52,460 nt of DNA from Alcanivorax sp. UBA4485 (lineage in GTDB: Bacteria > Pseudomonadota > Gammaproteobacteria > Pseudomonadales > Alcanivoracaceae), in assembly GCA_002389055.1 (NCBI GenBank), contig DGNT01000020.1:1-52460 (forward strand), in the 5' to 3' direction. The position numbers and the translations under genes are program-made. Positions 8,899-19,469 of the stretch are shown one piece after another; positions within the stretch are counted from its first letter, which is position 1, and every line of letters begins with the position of its first letter. The notes under the pieces were generated by a model. It made no database searches. It was not told the DNA's origin and saw only the letters and a program-made list of their open reading frames with translations.

Positions 8899-9137
8899 AG
8901 TTAAGCAATAGCGATTTTCCTACACCGAACTACTGACGTCCCCTTGGAATAAAAAGCCTATAAACACAGTGTTTTATCGCGGTAAGCAAATGGCGCCCGC
9001 GTTCGTTTTAAGCGAACTGGTTCCGATTTTTGCATTGCCCTCTGTGAACTGGTTAGAAAAAAGGGGACGGGTAATCGTTTGGTAATGGAAAGAATTTCAC
9101 ATCTTATCTATGGTCCCCAACGTCAAAAGGAGGGGAC
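8899..9137 (+). promoter_or_regulatory. AT-rich leader of the Tad-like operon with repeated motifs
   Basis: This 239-base gap is clearly richer in A/T than its surroundings. It holds GAACTGGTT twice (9014-9022 and 9046-9054, 32 bases apart), GGTAAT twice (9070-9075 and 9081-9086, 11 bases apart), an inverted repeat GTTCG/CGAAC (9001-9017) and a TATAAA at 8959-8964 that could be a -10 element without an obvious -35 partner. Spacings near whole helical turns suggest protein binding. A role as control region of the downstream operon is inference. Confidence 0.45.
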
Positions 9138-10085
9138 ATGGATATGTGTCGGGGTTGGACATTATTTATCGCCGTTTTATGGCTAGGCGGCTGCGGCGAT
9201 GACACCACCGGTTCTCCGGTGGACTCGGAACCGGGTTCTGCCCCGCGTTTTTCCGGCACCTACCAGGTTGAACAACGCTGTAACGGCCTCGGCCCGGCCC
9301 GGGTGGACCTCACCGCGCGCGGGCGAGGCGGTAATTACTTTCTTCTCGTGCGCGGTGGCGACGCATCGCCGGTGTACGCCGCCGTAGACCGCCTGGAACT
9401 GGATCTCGCCTGGAACAACGACAGCGAAGCCTTTGAAGAGGCCGCTGACGGCTTGCCGATATACAACTGGCAAGCTCGCCCCACCAAGGACGCCGGCTGG
9501 CTGGAAGGCCCGCAAGGCACCGAGCAGATGCCCGAGGCCGGCCGTGTCGCGTTCGACCGGGAAAACAATCGCTTCTTTTTCGAAACCGCCTGCGCCGAAG
9601 CGCCTCGCGCCCCCGCCCATGCCTTTCAACACCAGGATACCCGCCTGGTCCTGCACGATCTGAACGTGGCCATGGCCAAGGCGCGCGCCGATCTCCATCA
9701 ACAGGCCGGCCTGCGTTACATGGAACAGCGCCGCGACTATCAGGGCGGTTCGGGCCGCGAAGGGGTAAGCGCCGGGCACGAGGATCGTAACCGACATCTG
9801 TTGAACGTGGCCGAGTTGATGCAGGCCGACGCCAAGCAAAACGTGCCGGGCCTGGCCCGGCTGGTGGCGGAAAACCGGCCTTCGGACGAGGCGGCCGCGC
9901 AACGTTACCAACAAGAACTGCCAGCGTATCTGCGCGCCGCCGCGAGGGCCCATGCGCGCTGGTACATCGATGCCGCGGACATCCGTCTGGATTGGTTCAA
10001 CGGCAACTATCCCGAGGGTGAAGCCGCGATTCGTGAAGGCATGGCGGCATTGCAAGACGCCTACCTTGGAATGGCAGGGCAGTAA
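9138..10085 (+). CDS. Lipoprotein heading the Tad-like operon
   Basis: Predicted lipoprotein of 315 residues: hydrophobic N-terminus, lipobox 'WLGGC' and an acidic start of the mature chain, with Asp at +3 and +4. The middle is beta-rich and the C-terminal half is helical. I do not recognise a family. A strong AGGAGG site serves either ATG 9138 or ATG 9144; the second has the better spacing. The pilin-like gene begins 50 bases downstream on the same strand, so it is probably the first gene of the operon. A surface or envelope accessory role in the pilus system is inference. Confidence 0.68.
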   Translation: MDMCRGWTLFIAVLWLGGCGDDTTGSPVDSEPGSAPRFSGTYQVEQRCNGLGPARVDLTARGRGGNYFLLVRGGDASPVYAAVDRLELDLAWNNDSEAFEEAADGLPIYNWQARPTKDAGWLEGPQGTEQMPEAGRVAFDRENNRFFFETACAEAPRAPAHAFQHQDTRLVLHDLNVAMAKARADLHQQAGLRYMEQRRDYQGGSGREGVSAGHEDRNRHLLNVAELMQADAKQNVPGLARLVAENRPSDEAAAQRYQQELPAYLRAAARAHARWYIDAADIRLDWFNGNYPEGEAAIREGMAALQDAYLGMAGQ

Positions 10086-10135
10086 ACGCCGCCTTTAACC
10101 GGGCGATTCTTATTTATCCAATCAGGAGAGGGGAA

Positions 10136-10396
10136 ATGAAACTACGTAACCGTCAACTTGGCCAGGGTATGACCGAGTACATCATCATCGTCGCGTTGAT
10201 CGCCGTGGCCGCCATCGGCGTATACCGGTTGTTCGGCGATACCCTGCGCAACCAGACCGCGGGTCTGGCCCAGGAAATGTCCGGCCAGGACAGCGATCAG
10301 GAAATCAGCCAAGCGCAAACTTCGGCGAACGACGCCTCCACGCAGGCCTCTTCCGCCAAGGACCTTAGCAACTACGGCGAAGGTAACCAGAAGTAA
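10136..10396 (+). CDS. Flp-type pilin-like protein
   Basis: The 86-residue protein has a 9-residue basic leader ending in Gly, then QGMTEY and a long hydrophobic helix (about residues 15-33). If cleaved after Gly9, Glu falls at +5 and Tyr at +6, the hallmark of Flp/type IVc pilins processed by prepilin peptidase. The C-terminal half is hydrophilic and rich in Gln, Ser and Asp. It is a candidate for the major pilin. An AGGAG ribosome site precedes it, and a stem-loop at 10406-10435 just after it could favour accumulation of its mRNA over the downstream genes (inference). Confidence 0.78.
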   Translation: MKLRNRQLGQGMTEYIIIVALIAVAAIGVYRLFGDTLRNQTAGLAQEMSGQDSDQEISQAQTSANDASTQASSAKDLSNYGEGNQK

Positions 10397-10405
10397 GGGG
10401 TTGGT

Positions 10406-10435
10406 GTGTGCCCGTGGTGGCGGGCACACCGTTTT
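10406..10435 (+). terminator. Stem-loop after the pilin-like gene, possible attenuator
   Basis: A perfect 9-bp stem (GTGTGCCCG at 10406-10414, CGGGCACAC at 10421-10429) with a 6-base loop is followed by CG and TTTT (10432-10435). The short T run makes it a weak or leaky terminator or an mRNA-stabilising hairpin, not a full stop, since the operon continues 20 bases later. Confidence 0.6.
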
Positions 10436-10454
10436 CGTTCCGCTGGGGGTAATC

Positions 10455-11849
10455 ATGACTCGCCGTTACCAGACCGGGCAGATGACCGTGTATGTCCTGG
10501 TGATGTTGTTCGCCGTGGCCGCGGCGGTCTATTTCGTCTACGACGCCTATAACATCAGTAACGAAAAAACCCGGCTGCAATCCACGGCGGACGCGGCCGC
10601 TTATAGCGTCGCGGCGGTGGAAGCGCGCAACCTCAATATCCAGGCCTATAGCAATCGCGCGATGATCGCCAACCATGTGGCGGTGGCTCAAGCGGTGACC
10701 CTGGTGAGCTGGACACGCTGGCTGCATAACACCACCCGCAATATCAGCCTGGTGACCAAATGGATTCCCTATCTCGGCCAGGCGATGACGGCGGTCGAGA
10801 GAGTGCTCGACCAGAGCGCCACGGTGATTGAGCAGGCCATGCGGTTGGCGGTCACCGGCCTCGACGGTGTGATCGCGCTGATTTCCGGTCTTCAGGACTT
10901 TACGCACGTGGAAACGTTGGCGCTTGCCAGGCAGGTGTTCGAAGAGGTGGTCGAAGAGAACGACCCGCAGGTGGATACCGCCTACACGCTGACGTCGCTG
11001 GCGTCTTTCGCCAATGCTCATACCGCCATGGTCGGCAGGTATAGCCCCGACCGGGCCTATCGCTATCGCGGTCGCCGGGCCGATCAAGAGGCACGCGCGC
11101 GCAGCGACGAATTCCGCAACATCCTTCTCGAAAGCCGGGACAATTTCACCGTCGAGCGAAACGGCAATCTGGATGTGATTGATCTGTTCGGGCTTTTCGA
11201 AGTGAAAATCCGCAAGCGCGGCGGCACCGAGCTGGCCCGCACCCGGCAGCGCGAGGGCCCCTATTACACCTGGTCCGCCGTGGACACCCTGTCGGTGCAT
11301 ACCTGGACACTGCACTGGGACGGCATTGACCATAGCGAAATCCCGATCGGTTGGGGCGCGGCGCAGAGTGCGCAGTCCAACACGCGCCGTCTGTACAACC
11401 TGAATGGTATCCACCGCGACGAGGGCTATTGGAAAGACAATAGAACCGCTTCCCGGCTCGCCGGCACGGAATATCGAACCTCCAGGGTGATGCATAACTA
11501 TCGGGGCATGCGTCGGTTCAGCGCTCTGAAAAAAGACGGCGTTCTCAATAAGGGCCCGGGCATCATCATCACCCTGACCAAACCCTCCGGCTCCCAGGGC
11601 GTGGAGACGGCCACCGACATCACCGGTGCGGAAAAGCGGATGAAGTTCGGCGATCAGCGCTCCTTCCTCAAGGACCGGATGGCGTCGATATCCAAAGCGC
11701 GGGTGGAATTCCACTATCCCAACGACCTGTTCCCCCGCGCCGACGGACGCCGTGAGTACGGCAATCTTTACAACCCCTATTGGCAGCCCTCGCTGGCGGC
11801 GCTGACCCGTGCCGAAAGGCTGATCGCGCTGGGTGAGCTGGGCTTATGA
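10455..11849 (+). CDS. TadG-like pilus assembly protein
   Basis: The 464-residue protein begins with a short leader (MTRRYQTG), then QMTVY and a hydrophobic helix, followed by 'LQSTADAAAYSVAA', the signature of the Tad domain (PF13400) at the N-terminus of TadG-like proteins. The large remainder (about 70-464) would be periplasmic and contains no von Willebrand motif that I can see. TadG-like proteins anchor Tad machinery in the inner membrane. ATG 10455 follows GGGGG. The gene ends in an ATGA overlap with the next one, so the two are translationally coupled. Confidence 0.8.
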   Translation: MTRRYQTGQMTVYVLVMLFAVAAAVYFVYDAYNISNEKTRLQSTADAAAYSVAAVEARNLNIQAYSNRAMIANHVAVAQAVTLVSWTRWLHNTTRNISLVTKWIPYLGQAMTAVERVLDQSATVIEQAMRLAVTGLDGVIALISGLQDFTHVETLALARQVFEEVVEENDPQVDTAYTLTSLASFANAHTAMVGRYSPDRAYRYRGRRADQEARARSDEFRNILLESRDNFTVERNGNLDVIDLFGLFEVKIRKRGGTELARTRQREGPYYTWSAVDTLSVHTWTLHWDGIDHSEIPIGWGAAQSAQSNTRRLYNLNGIHRDEGYWKDNRTASRLAGTEYRTSRVMHNYRGMRRFSALKKDGVLNKGPGIIITLTKPSGSQGVETATDITGAEKRMKFGDQRSFLKDRMASISKARVEFHYPNDLFPRADGRREYGNLYNPYWQPSLAALTRAERLIALGELGL

Positions 11850-12652
11850 GATGCGGGCAGCAAGGTCAGTCAGTGGCCGGGTTTCTGGTTGCCTCGGTGT
11901 TTATTCTGGTGCCCGCGTTTATCGGATTGACGTTTCTCGCCAAGACCGGGGACATGAAGTTCCGCGCCCAGGAGGCGTCGCGATACGCGGCTTGGGAGAA
12001 GACCGTTTGGGAGGCCAACGGTGGCCATGCCAAAGGCGACACCGAGCTGGGCTGGGAAGTGCGTAACCGGGTTTTCGCCCGCGCCGAGTCACGGTTGGAT
12101 TCCGAGCACGACAAAACCAGCCAGCGAAACCAGCCGCTCGACACCATGGCCTATACCCGTTACGCGCAGCAGCGAGGCCGGCAACCGATGCTCGCCAATA
12201 CCGCCGACAACGACCCCGGGGTGCAGCTGAACACCAGTGCGCTGTCGGCGGGCGGCACACTCGGCGAACTCAATGACCAGGTCGCGGAAGTCCTCAAACT
12301 GGACGTCAGTGGCTATCGCCGCGCCGACGTGGAAGTGGCTCTGGCTCGGGCGAACCAGGATCACCTGCCGGTTGGGCAGTTATCACTGAAGACCCGGTAC
12401 GTGATCATGGATGACGCCTGGAACGCCGCGTCGCCGCAACGCGCCACCGAATCGATTCGCCGCATGGTGCCGACCTCGCTGCTCGATAACGGCGCCGTCA
12501 GCACCATCCAAAGCATCGTCGGCACGGTGTTCGACGATCTCAGCCCACGCAATTTCAAGCCCGGGAAGGTCGACGTGGAGGTGGCGCCCTGTCAGCGCCT
12601 CGCCGCCTACCGGCCGGGCGAGATGGACGCCCCGAAAGCCTGTCTGGAGTAG
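11846..12652 (+). CDS. Membrane-anchored Tad-operon protein with pilin-like leader
   Basis: The 268-residue protein has a leader (MRCGQQG) followed by Q and a hydrophobic helix (about 10-32), then a hydrophilic domain of some 230 residues. It resembles TadE/TadG proteins in layout but lacks the Glu at +5 (Gly is there), so processing by prepilin peptidase is uncertain. I do not recognise the C-terminal domain. It starts in an ATGA overlap with the TadG-like gene, and the next gene begins 3 bases after its stop, so it is a core part of the operon. Confidence 0.65.
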   Translation: MRCGQQGQSVAGFLVASVFILVPAFIGLTFLAKTGDMKFRAQEASRYAAWEKTVWEANGGHAKGDTELGWEVRNRVFARAESRLDSEHDKTSQRNQPLDTMAYTRYAQQRGRQPMLANTADNDPGVQLNTSALSAGGTLGELNDQVAEVLKLDVSGYRRADVEVALARANQDHLPVGQLSLKTRYVIMDDAWNAASPQRATESIRRMVPTSLLDNGAVSTIQSIVGTVFDDLSPRNFKPGKVDVEVAPCQRLAAYRPGEMDAPKACLE

Positions 12653-12654
12653 CC

Positions 12655-13317
12655 ATGAAATGGATCTTTGTTCTGCTGCTGATGTGTGCCGGCACGGTCA
12701 CCGCGGAGGACTGGCCCGACACCCTGACGCCGGACGGCGTTAAGCCGCAATGGGCCGCCGATGAAATGATCTTCAACGGTGTGCCGATGCGCATCTTCAC
12801 CTTTGATTATCCACCCGGCAGTAAGGCGTTGCGCCGTTTCTATCAGGACGCCTGGGATCGCCAGGGTGTCGAGCACAAGTCGGTCAAACAAGGCAAATGG
12901 TGGGTGCTGAGCAGTTTGCAGGGCGACTACTACACCACCGTGCAGATCACCGCCATCGGCGCGGCGGCCTATGCGCAGGTGGGGGTCAGTCGGATCAGCG
13001 AACTGCGCACGTCGGCGCCGCCGGGCGAAGGGGTACCGGTGCTGCCGCGCAGCGAGATCATCAGCGATATCACCGCCAAGGACGCCGGGCGCACTTCGCG
13101 CACGGTGATCGTTCGCAACCAGCATTCGGTGGGCAGTAACTACAACTACTATCTCAACCACTATCGCAGCCACGACTGGACCGCCGTTCGCAAGAATCTC
13201 GACCAGAGCCGGCGCGGCGCTCGTTTGGGGTTCGCGAAGAACGATCGGGAACTGGACGTGGTCATCAAACGGCAAGGCCGTGAGGTCAGCGTCATGACGG
13301 TGGAGGTGCGTCGATGA
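12655..13317 (+). CDS. Exported protein of the Tad-like operon, unknown family
   Basis: The 220-residue protein has a signal peptide (residues 1-17, cleavage near VTA-E) and a mixed alpha/beta mature part with no Cys. I do not recognise a domain. Its start is 2 bases after the previous stop and its end overlaps the next gene by ATGA, so it is translated together with the pilus genes. A periplasmic assembly or sorting role is inference from context only. Confidence 0.65.
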   Translation: MKWIFVLLLMCAGTVTAEDWPDTLTPDGVKPQWAADEMIFNGVPMRIFTFDYPPGSKALRRFYQDAWDRQGVEHKSVKQGKWWVLSSLQGDYYTTVQITAIGAAAYAQVGVSRISELRTSAPPGEGVPVLPRSEIISDITAKDAGRTSRTVIVRNQHSVGSNYNYYLNHYRSHDWTAVRKNLDQSRRGARLGFAKNDRELDVVIKRQGREVSVMTVEVRR

Positions 13318-13487
13318 AAGCAGCACAGAAAGGCCAGGCCTACGCGGAGTATCTGGTTGGCGCGGTGCTGGTTATCGGCGCTTTGTTCGCGCCTGTTTTC
13401 GGCGGAGAAAGCGCCATAGGTCTTTTGATGGCCGCGTTCCAGGCGAATCAAGAATCGTACATTTGGGCCATGTCGGTCCCGGGTTAG
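13314..13487 (+). CDS. 57-residue second Flp pilin-like protein
   Basis: A very short gene, overlapping the previous stop by ATGA. The predicted protein has a 7-residue leader (MKAAQKG), then QAYAEY and a hydrophobic helix (about residues 14-30), ending in a short tail. Cleavage after Gly7 puts Glu at +5 and Tyr at +6, exactly as in Flp pilins, and a mature chain of 50 residues is in the usual Flp range. It lies directly before cpaB, where Flp genes are often found. Either this or the protein at 10136 could be the main pilin. Confidence 0.75.
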   Translation: MKAAQKGQAYAEYLVGAVLVIGALFAPVFGGESAIGLLMAAFQANQESYIWAMSVPG

Positions 13488-13503
13488 GGGTTTTCATAAT
13501 CGA

Positions 13504-14400
13504 ATGAAGAAATATACCGCAATCATCATGCTGGTGGTGGCTATCGGTTTGGCGGTGCTCGCCGGCTGGCTGGGGCTTACCTACCTTGAGAACCGCGAGG
13601 CATCGATTCGCAGTGAACTGGCCAAACAGAAAGAGCCGGTTCAGATCGTGGTCGCCGCCCGGGACCTGTATCCCGGTGACCCGGTGGACGGCAGCACCAT
13701 GGCGGTGCGCGAAATACCGCGTGAATTCGTGCCTTCCGGCGCCGTCACCGTCGCTCAGTATGACGCCGTCTCCGGGCTGCGGTTGAAAATTCCGGTCAAG
13801 GAAGGCACCGCCCTGATCTCCGCGTTTATCGCCGGCATGCAGGGCATCGGTACTTTCTCGGAATTGCTTCGCCCCGGGGAGCGCGCGATCACCGTGGATG
13901 CCAGCCCGCTGGACTCGGCGGAAGGCCTTTTACAGGCCGGTGACCACATTGATCTGCTGAGCATCAGTGATGACGACGATGCGTTCTACATGCGGAAGCT
14001 GCTCGACAACGTCACCGTGCTCGCCACCGGCACGCGGACCATGGCGGATATCGGCTATGACGGCGGCGCCGGACAGGCCTACTCATCAATAACCGTGGGA
14101 GTGCCGGTGGAAGACGTCGCCAAGACGCTGCGTGCCCGCTCCGGCGGCGAGCTCGCCTTTCTATTGCGCCACCCCGATGACGAGCGCGCCGCCAATTACG
14201 GGCAGGCGCAAAGCCAGGCCGGTGTCGAGGTTCTGGCCGGCGGCGAGTCCGACCAGGGCGTGCTGAAAAGCGGCCTGTACCGGGTCAACGACAGCGAGCG
14301 TGTCTACTGGAACAAACAAACCGCCAGCGAAGGCCGCGTCTATCAATTGGCGGACGACGCTTGGGCTACGGAGACTGGGGGTGAAACTGATGAGAAATAG
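13504..14400 (+). CDS. cpaB: Flp pilus assembly protein CpaB (RcpC)
   Basis: Inner-membrane-anchored periplasmic protein that works with the secretin in Tad secretion. The 298-residue protein has one N-terminal membrane segment (residues 5-24), then the SAF-type domain with 'VVAARDLYPGDPV' and the CpaB/RcpC domain with 'LRPGERAITVDASPLDSAEGLLQAGDHIDLL' split here for length: the key stretch is GERAITV followed by GLLQAGDHIDLL. Order (pilin, cpaB, cpaC, tadA) is standard. Its end overlaps cpaC by 11 bases. Confidence 0.9.
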   Translation: MKKYTAIIMLVVAIGLAVLAGWLGLTYLENREASIRSELAKQKEPVQIVVAARDLYPGDPVDGSTMAVREIPREFVPSGAVTVAQYDAVSGLRLKIPVKEGTALISAFIAGMQGIGTFSELLRPGERAITVDASPLDSAEGLLQAGDHIDLLSISDDDDAFYMRKLLDNVTVLATGTRTMADIGYDGGAGQAYSSITVGVPVEDVAKTLRARSGGELAFLLRHPDDERAANYGQAQSQAGVEVLAGGESDQGVLKSGLYRVNDSERVYWNKQTASEGRVYQLADDAWATETGGETDEK

Positions 14401-15700
14401 CATTGTCCTGGCGCTGTTGCTGTCGAGCCTGTACTCGACCACCGCCTCGGCGGCAACGCGTTATCTGGAGCTGTACGCGGGTGAAGCACGTTCATTTTCT
14501 CTCGGTAGCATCACACGGGTGGCGGTGGGCAGCCCCGGCGTCCTCAACTACAAGGTGCTGGATGACGGCTCATTACTGCTGATCGGCGTGGAGGAAGGGG
14601 TCTCCAATGTGTCGGTATGGAAACGCGGCGGTCGCAAGGACACGCTCGAAATCACCGTATCCAAGTTGCCGGTCGATCGGCAGCTGAGTGTTTCCAAGCA
14701 GTTGGCGAAGCTGTTCCAGGGGCTGGAAGTGGAGAAGGTCGGCAAGTACGTGGTGTTCAAGGGCCGCGTTGAAGAGCAGTTTCTCGAGATCGTGAAAACC
14801 CTGGCGTCACAGATGCCCAACGCCATCAACATGGTGCGCGGTGACGGCTTCGAGGTCACCGAGATGGTGCGCATGGATGTCAAGATCGTAGAGATCGGCC
14901 GTCAGGATCTGCAGCGCCTCGGTATTCGCTGGGACGACCAGATCTCCGGCCCCGCCTATGGCGTGCACTCGGCGGCCACCACCAACCCGGTGTTCGGCGT
15001 CTACAGTGCCGCCGAGAATGGCATATCCGATGAAATCGCGGACGCGCTCGAGCAGGCCAGTTTCAACTACAACAGTTACGACACCTTGCAGTATTTCGGC
15101 ATCACCTCCGGGATCAGCTCGTCCATCGACGCCCTGGCGGAAGTGGGTGACGCGCGCATACTCTCGGCCCCGAGGCTGGTGGCGCGCAGCGGTGAAGAAG
15201 CGGAATTCCGTTCCGGCGGCGACTACCCGATTCCGGTGATCAACCAGGACGGCTTTATCGACGTCAACTTCCGTGAGTACGGCATCATTCTGAACATTCT
15301 GCCGGTGGTATCCGGCGATGACATCAAGGCCACCGTGGAAGCGGAGGTCAGCAACATCGATCTGGCCACCCAGGTGAATGGCGTGCCCGGCGTTCTGGTG
15401 CGCCGGGCGCTCACCACCATCAACGTCAAAGACCAGGACACCATTGTCATTTCCGGTCTGGTGGCGGGCAATCTTTCCAAGCAGACGCAGAAGGTGCCGT
15501 TCCTGGGCGACATCCCCATTCTCGGCAAACTGTTCAGCTCCACCGAAAACCGCATCGACGAAAGCGAAGTGTTGATTATGGTCACGCCGCGCATCGTCGA
15601 CGCCCAGGACGAGACCAACGAAAAGTTGGTGGAGCGCGTACGCGAAGAAGTCGAATCGATCCGCGCGGATATGGAAATTGATTCGCTGCTGATGGAGTAG
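14390..15700 (+). CDS. cpaC: Secretin CpaC (RcpA) of the Tad system
   Basis: Outer-membrane secretin expected to form the pore for the pilus. The 436-residue protein has a signal peptide (to about residue 21, SAA-T), an N-terminal pilus-secretin domain ('YLELYAGEARSF ... GSPGVLNYKVL'), a BON-like stretch, and the C-terminal secretin domain with 'VPGVLVRRALTTINV' and 'VPFLGDIPILGKLF', both diagnostic. Length is normal for CpaC. ATG 14390 lies inside the end of cpaB; a GTG at 14381 is a possible alternative start. tadA begins 3 bases after the stop. Confidence 0.92.
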   Translation: MRNSIVLALLLSSLYSTTASAATRYLELYAGEARSFSLGSITRVAVGSPGVLNYKVLDDGSLLLIGVEEGVSNVSVWKRGGRKDTLEITVSKLPVDRQLSVSKQLAKLFQGLEVEKVGKYVVFKGRVEEQFLEIVKTLASQMPNAINMVRGDGFEVTEMVRMDVKIVEIGRQDLQRLGIRWDDQISGPAYGVHSAATTNPVFGVYSAAENGISDEIADALEQASFNYNSYDTLQYFGITSGISSSIDALAEVGDARILSAPRLVARSGEEAEFRSGGDYPIPVINQDGFIDVNFREYGIILNILPVVSGDDIKATVEAEVSNIDLATQVNGVPGVLVRRALTTINVKDQDTIVISGLVAGNLSKQTQKVPFLGDIPILGKLFSSTENRIDESEVLIMVTPRIVDAQDETNEKLVERVREEVESIRADMEIDSLLME

Positions 15701-15703
15701 GGA

Positions 15704-17381
<1,678 letters not shown>

Positions 17382-17392
<11 letters not shown>

Positions 17393-18236
17393 TATTTTCC
17401 TGTTCGCCGTTCTGCTGGCCATAAGCGTCTTCCTGTTCGCGTTGATGGGCTATCGCCTGTTCACCCAGGCGGCGGTGCGTTACGAAGAGCGTTTTCGCGA
17501 AAGCGCCGAAGCCAATCTGAAAGATCTGTTCATTTTTATCGACCCGAAAAAATTGTTCGCGTTTAATCTCGGCATTCTGGTGGTCTCCGCCTTCTTGATT
17601 TGGGCGCTGTCCGGCAATGTGGTGGTCAGCGTGCTGGCGGCGGCCGCGCTGGCGGCCTGTCCCAAGGTGGTCTACTCCTTGCTGCGGGCGCACCGCGAAC
17701 GCACCTTCAGTTATGCGTTGCCGGACAGTATGGCGTCGGTGGCCTCGATGCTGAGGGCCGGCTCCAACCTGCAGTCGGCGTTGGAGCTTATGGTCAAGGA
17801 ATCGTCTGGTCCGATACGCCAGGAATTCGGCTTGCTGCTGCGTGAACTGAAAATGGGCGTTGATTTCAACGAAGCCCTCGACAACATGCTCGAGCGTATG
17901 CCCGGCGAAGACCTGAGAATGCTCACCGCCGGCATGAAAATCGCGCGTGAGGTGGGTGGCAGCCTTGCCGATGTCCTCGCCCGTCTTGCCGAAACCCTGC
18001 GCCGGAAGCTGGAGATCGAAGGCAAGATCAAAGCGCTCACCGCCATGGGTAAAGCCCAGGGCTATGTAATGGCGTTGCTGCCTCTGGCGGTGGGCTTTGC
18101 CATCGCGCAGATCGAGCCGGAGGCCATGGGCAAGCTATTCAACACCATGGCTGGCTGGGCGGTGTGCGCGTTGATCGTGGTGCTCGAGCTGCTCGGGTTC
18201 TGGTTCATTAGAAAGATAGTGGCCATCGATGTTTGA
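17382..18236 (+). CDS. tadB: Inner-membrane platform protein TadB
   Basis: Type II secretion system F-domain protein of 284 residues that forms the membrane platform with TadC. Membrane segments are at the N-terminus (about 3-25), about 55-90 (two) and at the C-terminus (about 225-275). The T2SF domain shows 'LPDSMASVASMLRAGSNLQSALELM' in part: LRAGSNLQSAL is the diagnostic core. ATG 17382 lies within the end of tadA, with GGAAGAGG upstream. It overlaps tadC by 8 bases. Confidence 0.9.
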
Positions 18237-19116
18237 GTCCGGAGCGTTCTACGCCATCTTCGCGGTCAGCCTGTTGCCGGTGGCGTTGATCCTGTTGTTC
18301 CTTGCGCTCAATCGTGCTCGCCACGAAGTGCGACGCGACGAACGCGAATTCATGGACCCGTTGCCGCTGGCGTTACGTCTGGTGTGGCCGCTGGTGGAGT
18401 TCTTCGCGCACTACCTGGGCAGCTTGATGCGGGTGGAGCAGGTGGCCCGGGGCAACCGCTTGCTGGCGCAGTCCGGCCAGGGCTTCATGATGAACGCGCA
18501 GCAGTTCCTGGGCCTGCAGATTGTCTCCGCGCTGTTGTTCATGGCTGGCGCCTGGCTGTGCATGGTGATGCTCGACCATCCCGCCGGGCTGTGGACCGGC
18601 ATCGCCGGTCTGCTCGGTTTTTCTTTGCCTTACCTGAGTGCGAGGGAGAAGCGCAAACGGCGCAAGGTGGAGATCCTGCGGCAATTGCCGGTGTTCCTCG
18701 ATTACCTGGCCATGAGCATCCAGGCCGGTGCCAATTTCACCGGCGCCATTCGTCACGCCGTGGACAAGGGCCCGGACGGACCCATGAAAGTGGAACTGAA
18801 CAAGGTGATGCGCGATATCCGTGCCGGCATGGGGCGCTTTGATGCGTTGCGCCTGATGGCCGAGCGCGTCGGCGTCGATCCGGTGCAAACCTTCGTTAAT
18901 GCGGTGGTGCAGGCGGAGCGAACCGGCGCCAGTGTCGGCGAGATGCTGAAAGGGCAGGCGGACCAGCGCCGTACCGAACGCTTTCAGTTGGCCGAAAAGC
19001 TCGCCATGCAGGCACCGGTCAAACTTATTTTTCCTTTGGTCGCGTTCATCTTTCCCACCACCTTTTTAATTATCGGCTTCCCCATCGCCATGAAGTTGTG
19101 GGAGGTATTCCAGTGA
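18229..19116 (+). CDS. tadC: Inner-membrane platform protein TadC
   Basis: Second T2SF-domain platform protein, 295 residues. There are an N-terminal membrane segment (about 8-27), a pair near 100-140 and a C-terminal one (about 262-285). The core 'LPVFLDYLAMSIQAGANF' and 'VNAVVQAERTGASVGEML' are typical of TadC. It is coupled to tadB upstream, and its stop overlaps the GTG start of the DUF192 gene (GTGA). Confidence 0.9.
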   Translation: MFESGAFYAIFAVSLLPVALILLFLALNRARHEVRRDEREFMDPLPLALRLVWPLVEFFAHYLGSLMRVEQVARGNRLLAQSGQGFMMNAQQFLGLQIVSALLFMAGAWLCMVMLDHPAGLWTGIAGLLGFSLPYLSAREKRKRRKVEILRQLPVFLDYLAMSIQAGANFTGAIRHAVDKGPDGPMKVELNKVMRDIRAGMGRFDALRLMAERVGVDPVQTFVNAVVQAERTGASVGEMLKGQADQRRTERFQLAEKLAMQAPVKLIFPLVAFIFPTTFLIIGFPIAMKLWEVFQ

Positions 19117-19469
19117 TACTGCTGGTCGAAGGGCGGCGCCGCGACGCCCACATTGAGGTGGCAAGCCGTTACCGACGACGGTTGGTCGGCCTCATCGGAC
19201 GCGCCGGTCTCGGCGAACGAGAGGGGCTTTTCATACCCGGTTGCCGCTCAATTCATATGTTTTTTATGCGCTTCGCCATCGACGCCGTGTTCATCGATGG
19301 CCGGGATCGGGTGGTGCGGCTGCGCACTGGCTTGAAACCCTGGCGTATCGCCACGGTATGGCGCGCGTGTTCCGTGCTCGAATTACCCGCCGGTGGCGCC
19401 GCCACCTTGGGAATAAAGGAGAACAGCCATGTACAGATTGTGTCTTCTGATGCTGGTGGCGGCACTTAG
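19113..19469 (+). CDS. DUF192 family protein within the Tad operon
   Basis: The 118-residue protein carries the DUF192 signature 'RRLVGLIGR ... EGLFIPGCRSIHMFFMRFAID' in part: the key stretch is the CxSIHMFFM block followed by 'AVFIDG'. Many DUF192 members are exported, but this one has no signal peptide, so it is probably cytoplasmic. The GTG at 19113 overlaps the tadC stop and is the only sensible start. Its last 41 bases overlap the next gene in another frame. The family function is unknown; its position between tadC and tadD points to pilus biogenesis. Confidence 0.75.
   Translation: MILLVEGRRRDAHIEVASRYRRRLVGLIGRAGLGEREGLFIPGCRSIHMFFMRFAIDAVFIDGRDRVVRLRTGLKPWRIATVWRACSVLELPAGGAATLGIKENSHVQIVSSDAGGGT

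Noticed and set aside
9018..9034. Possible sigma-54 promoter (TGG...TTGCA) before the Tad-like operon
   Set aside because: The distance between the GG and GC elements is one base too long and the CAC of the -24 element is missing.
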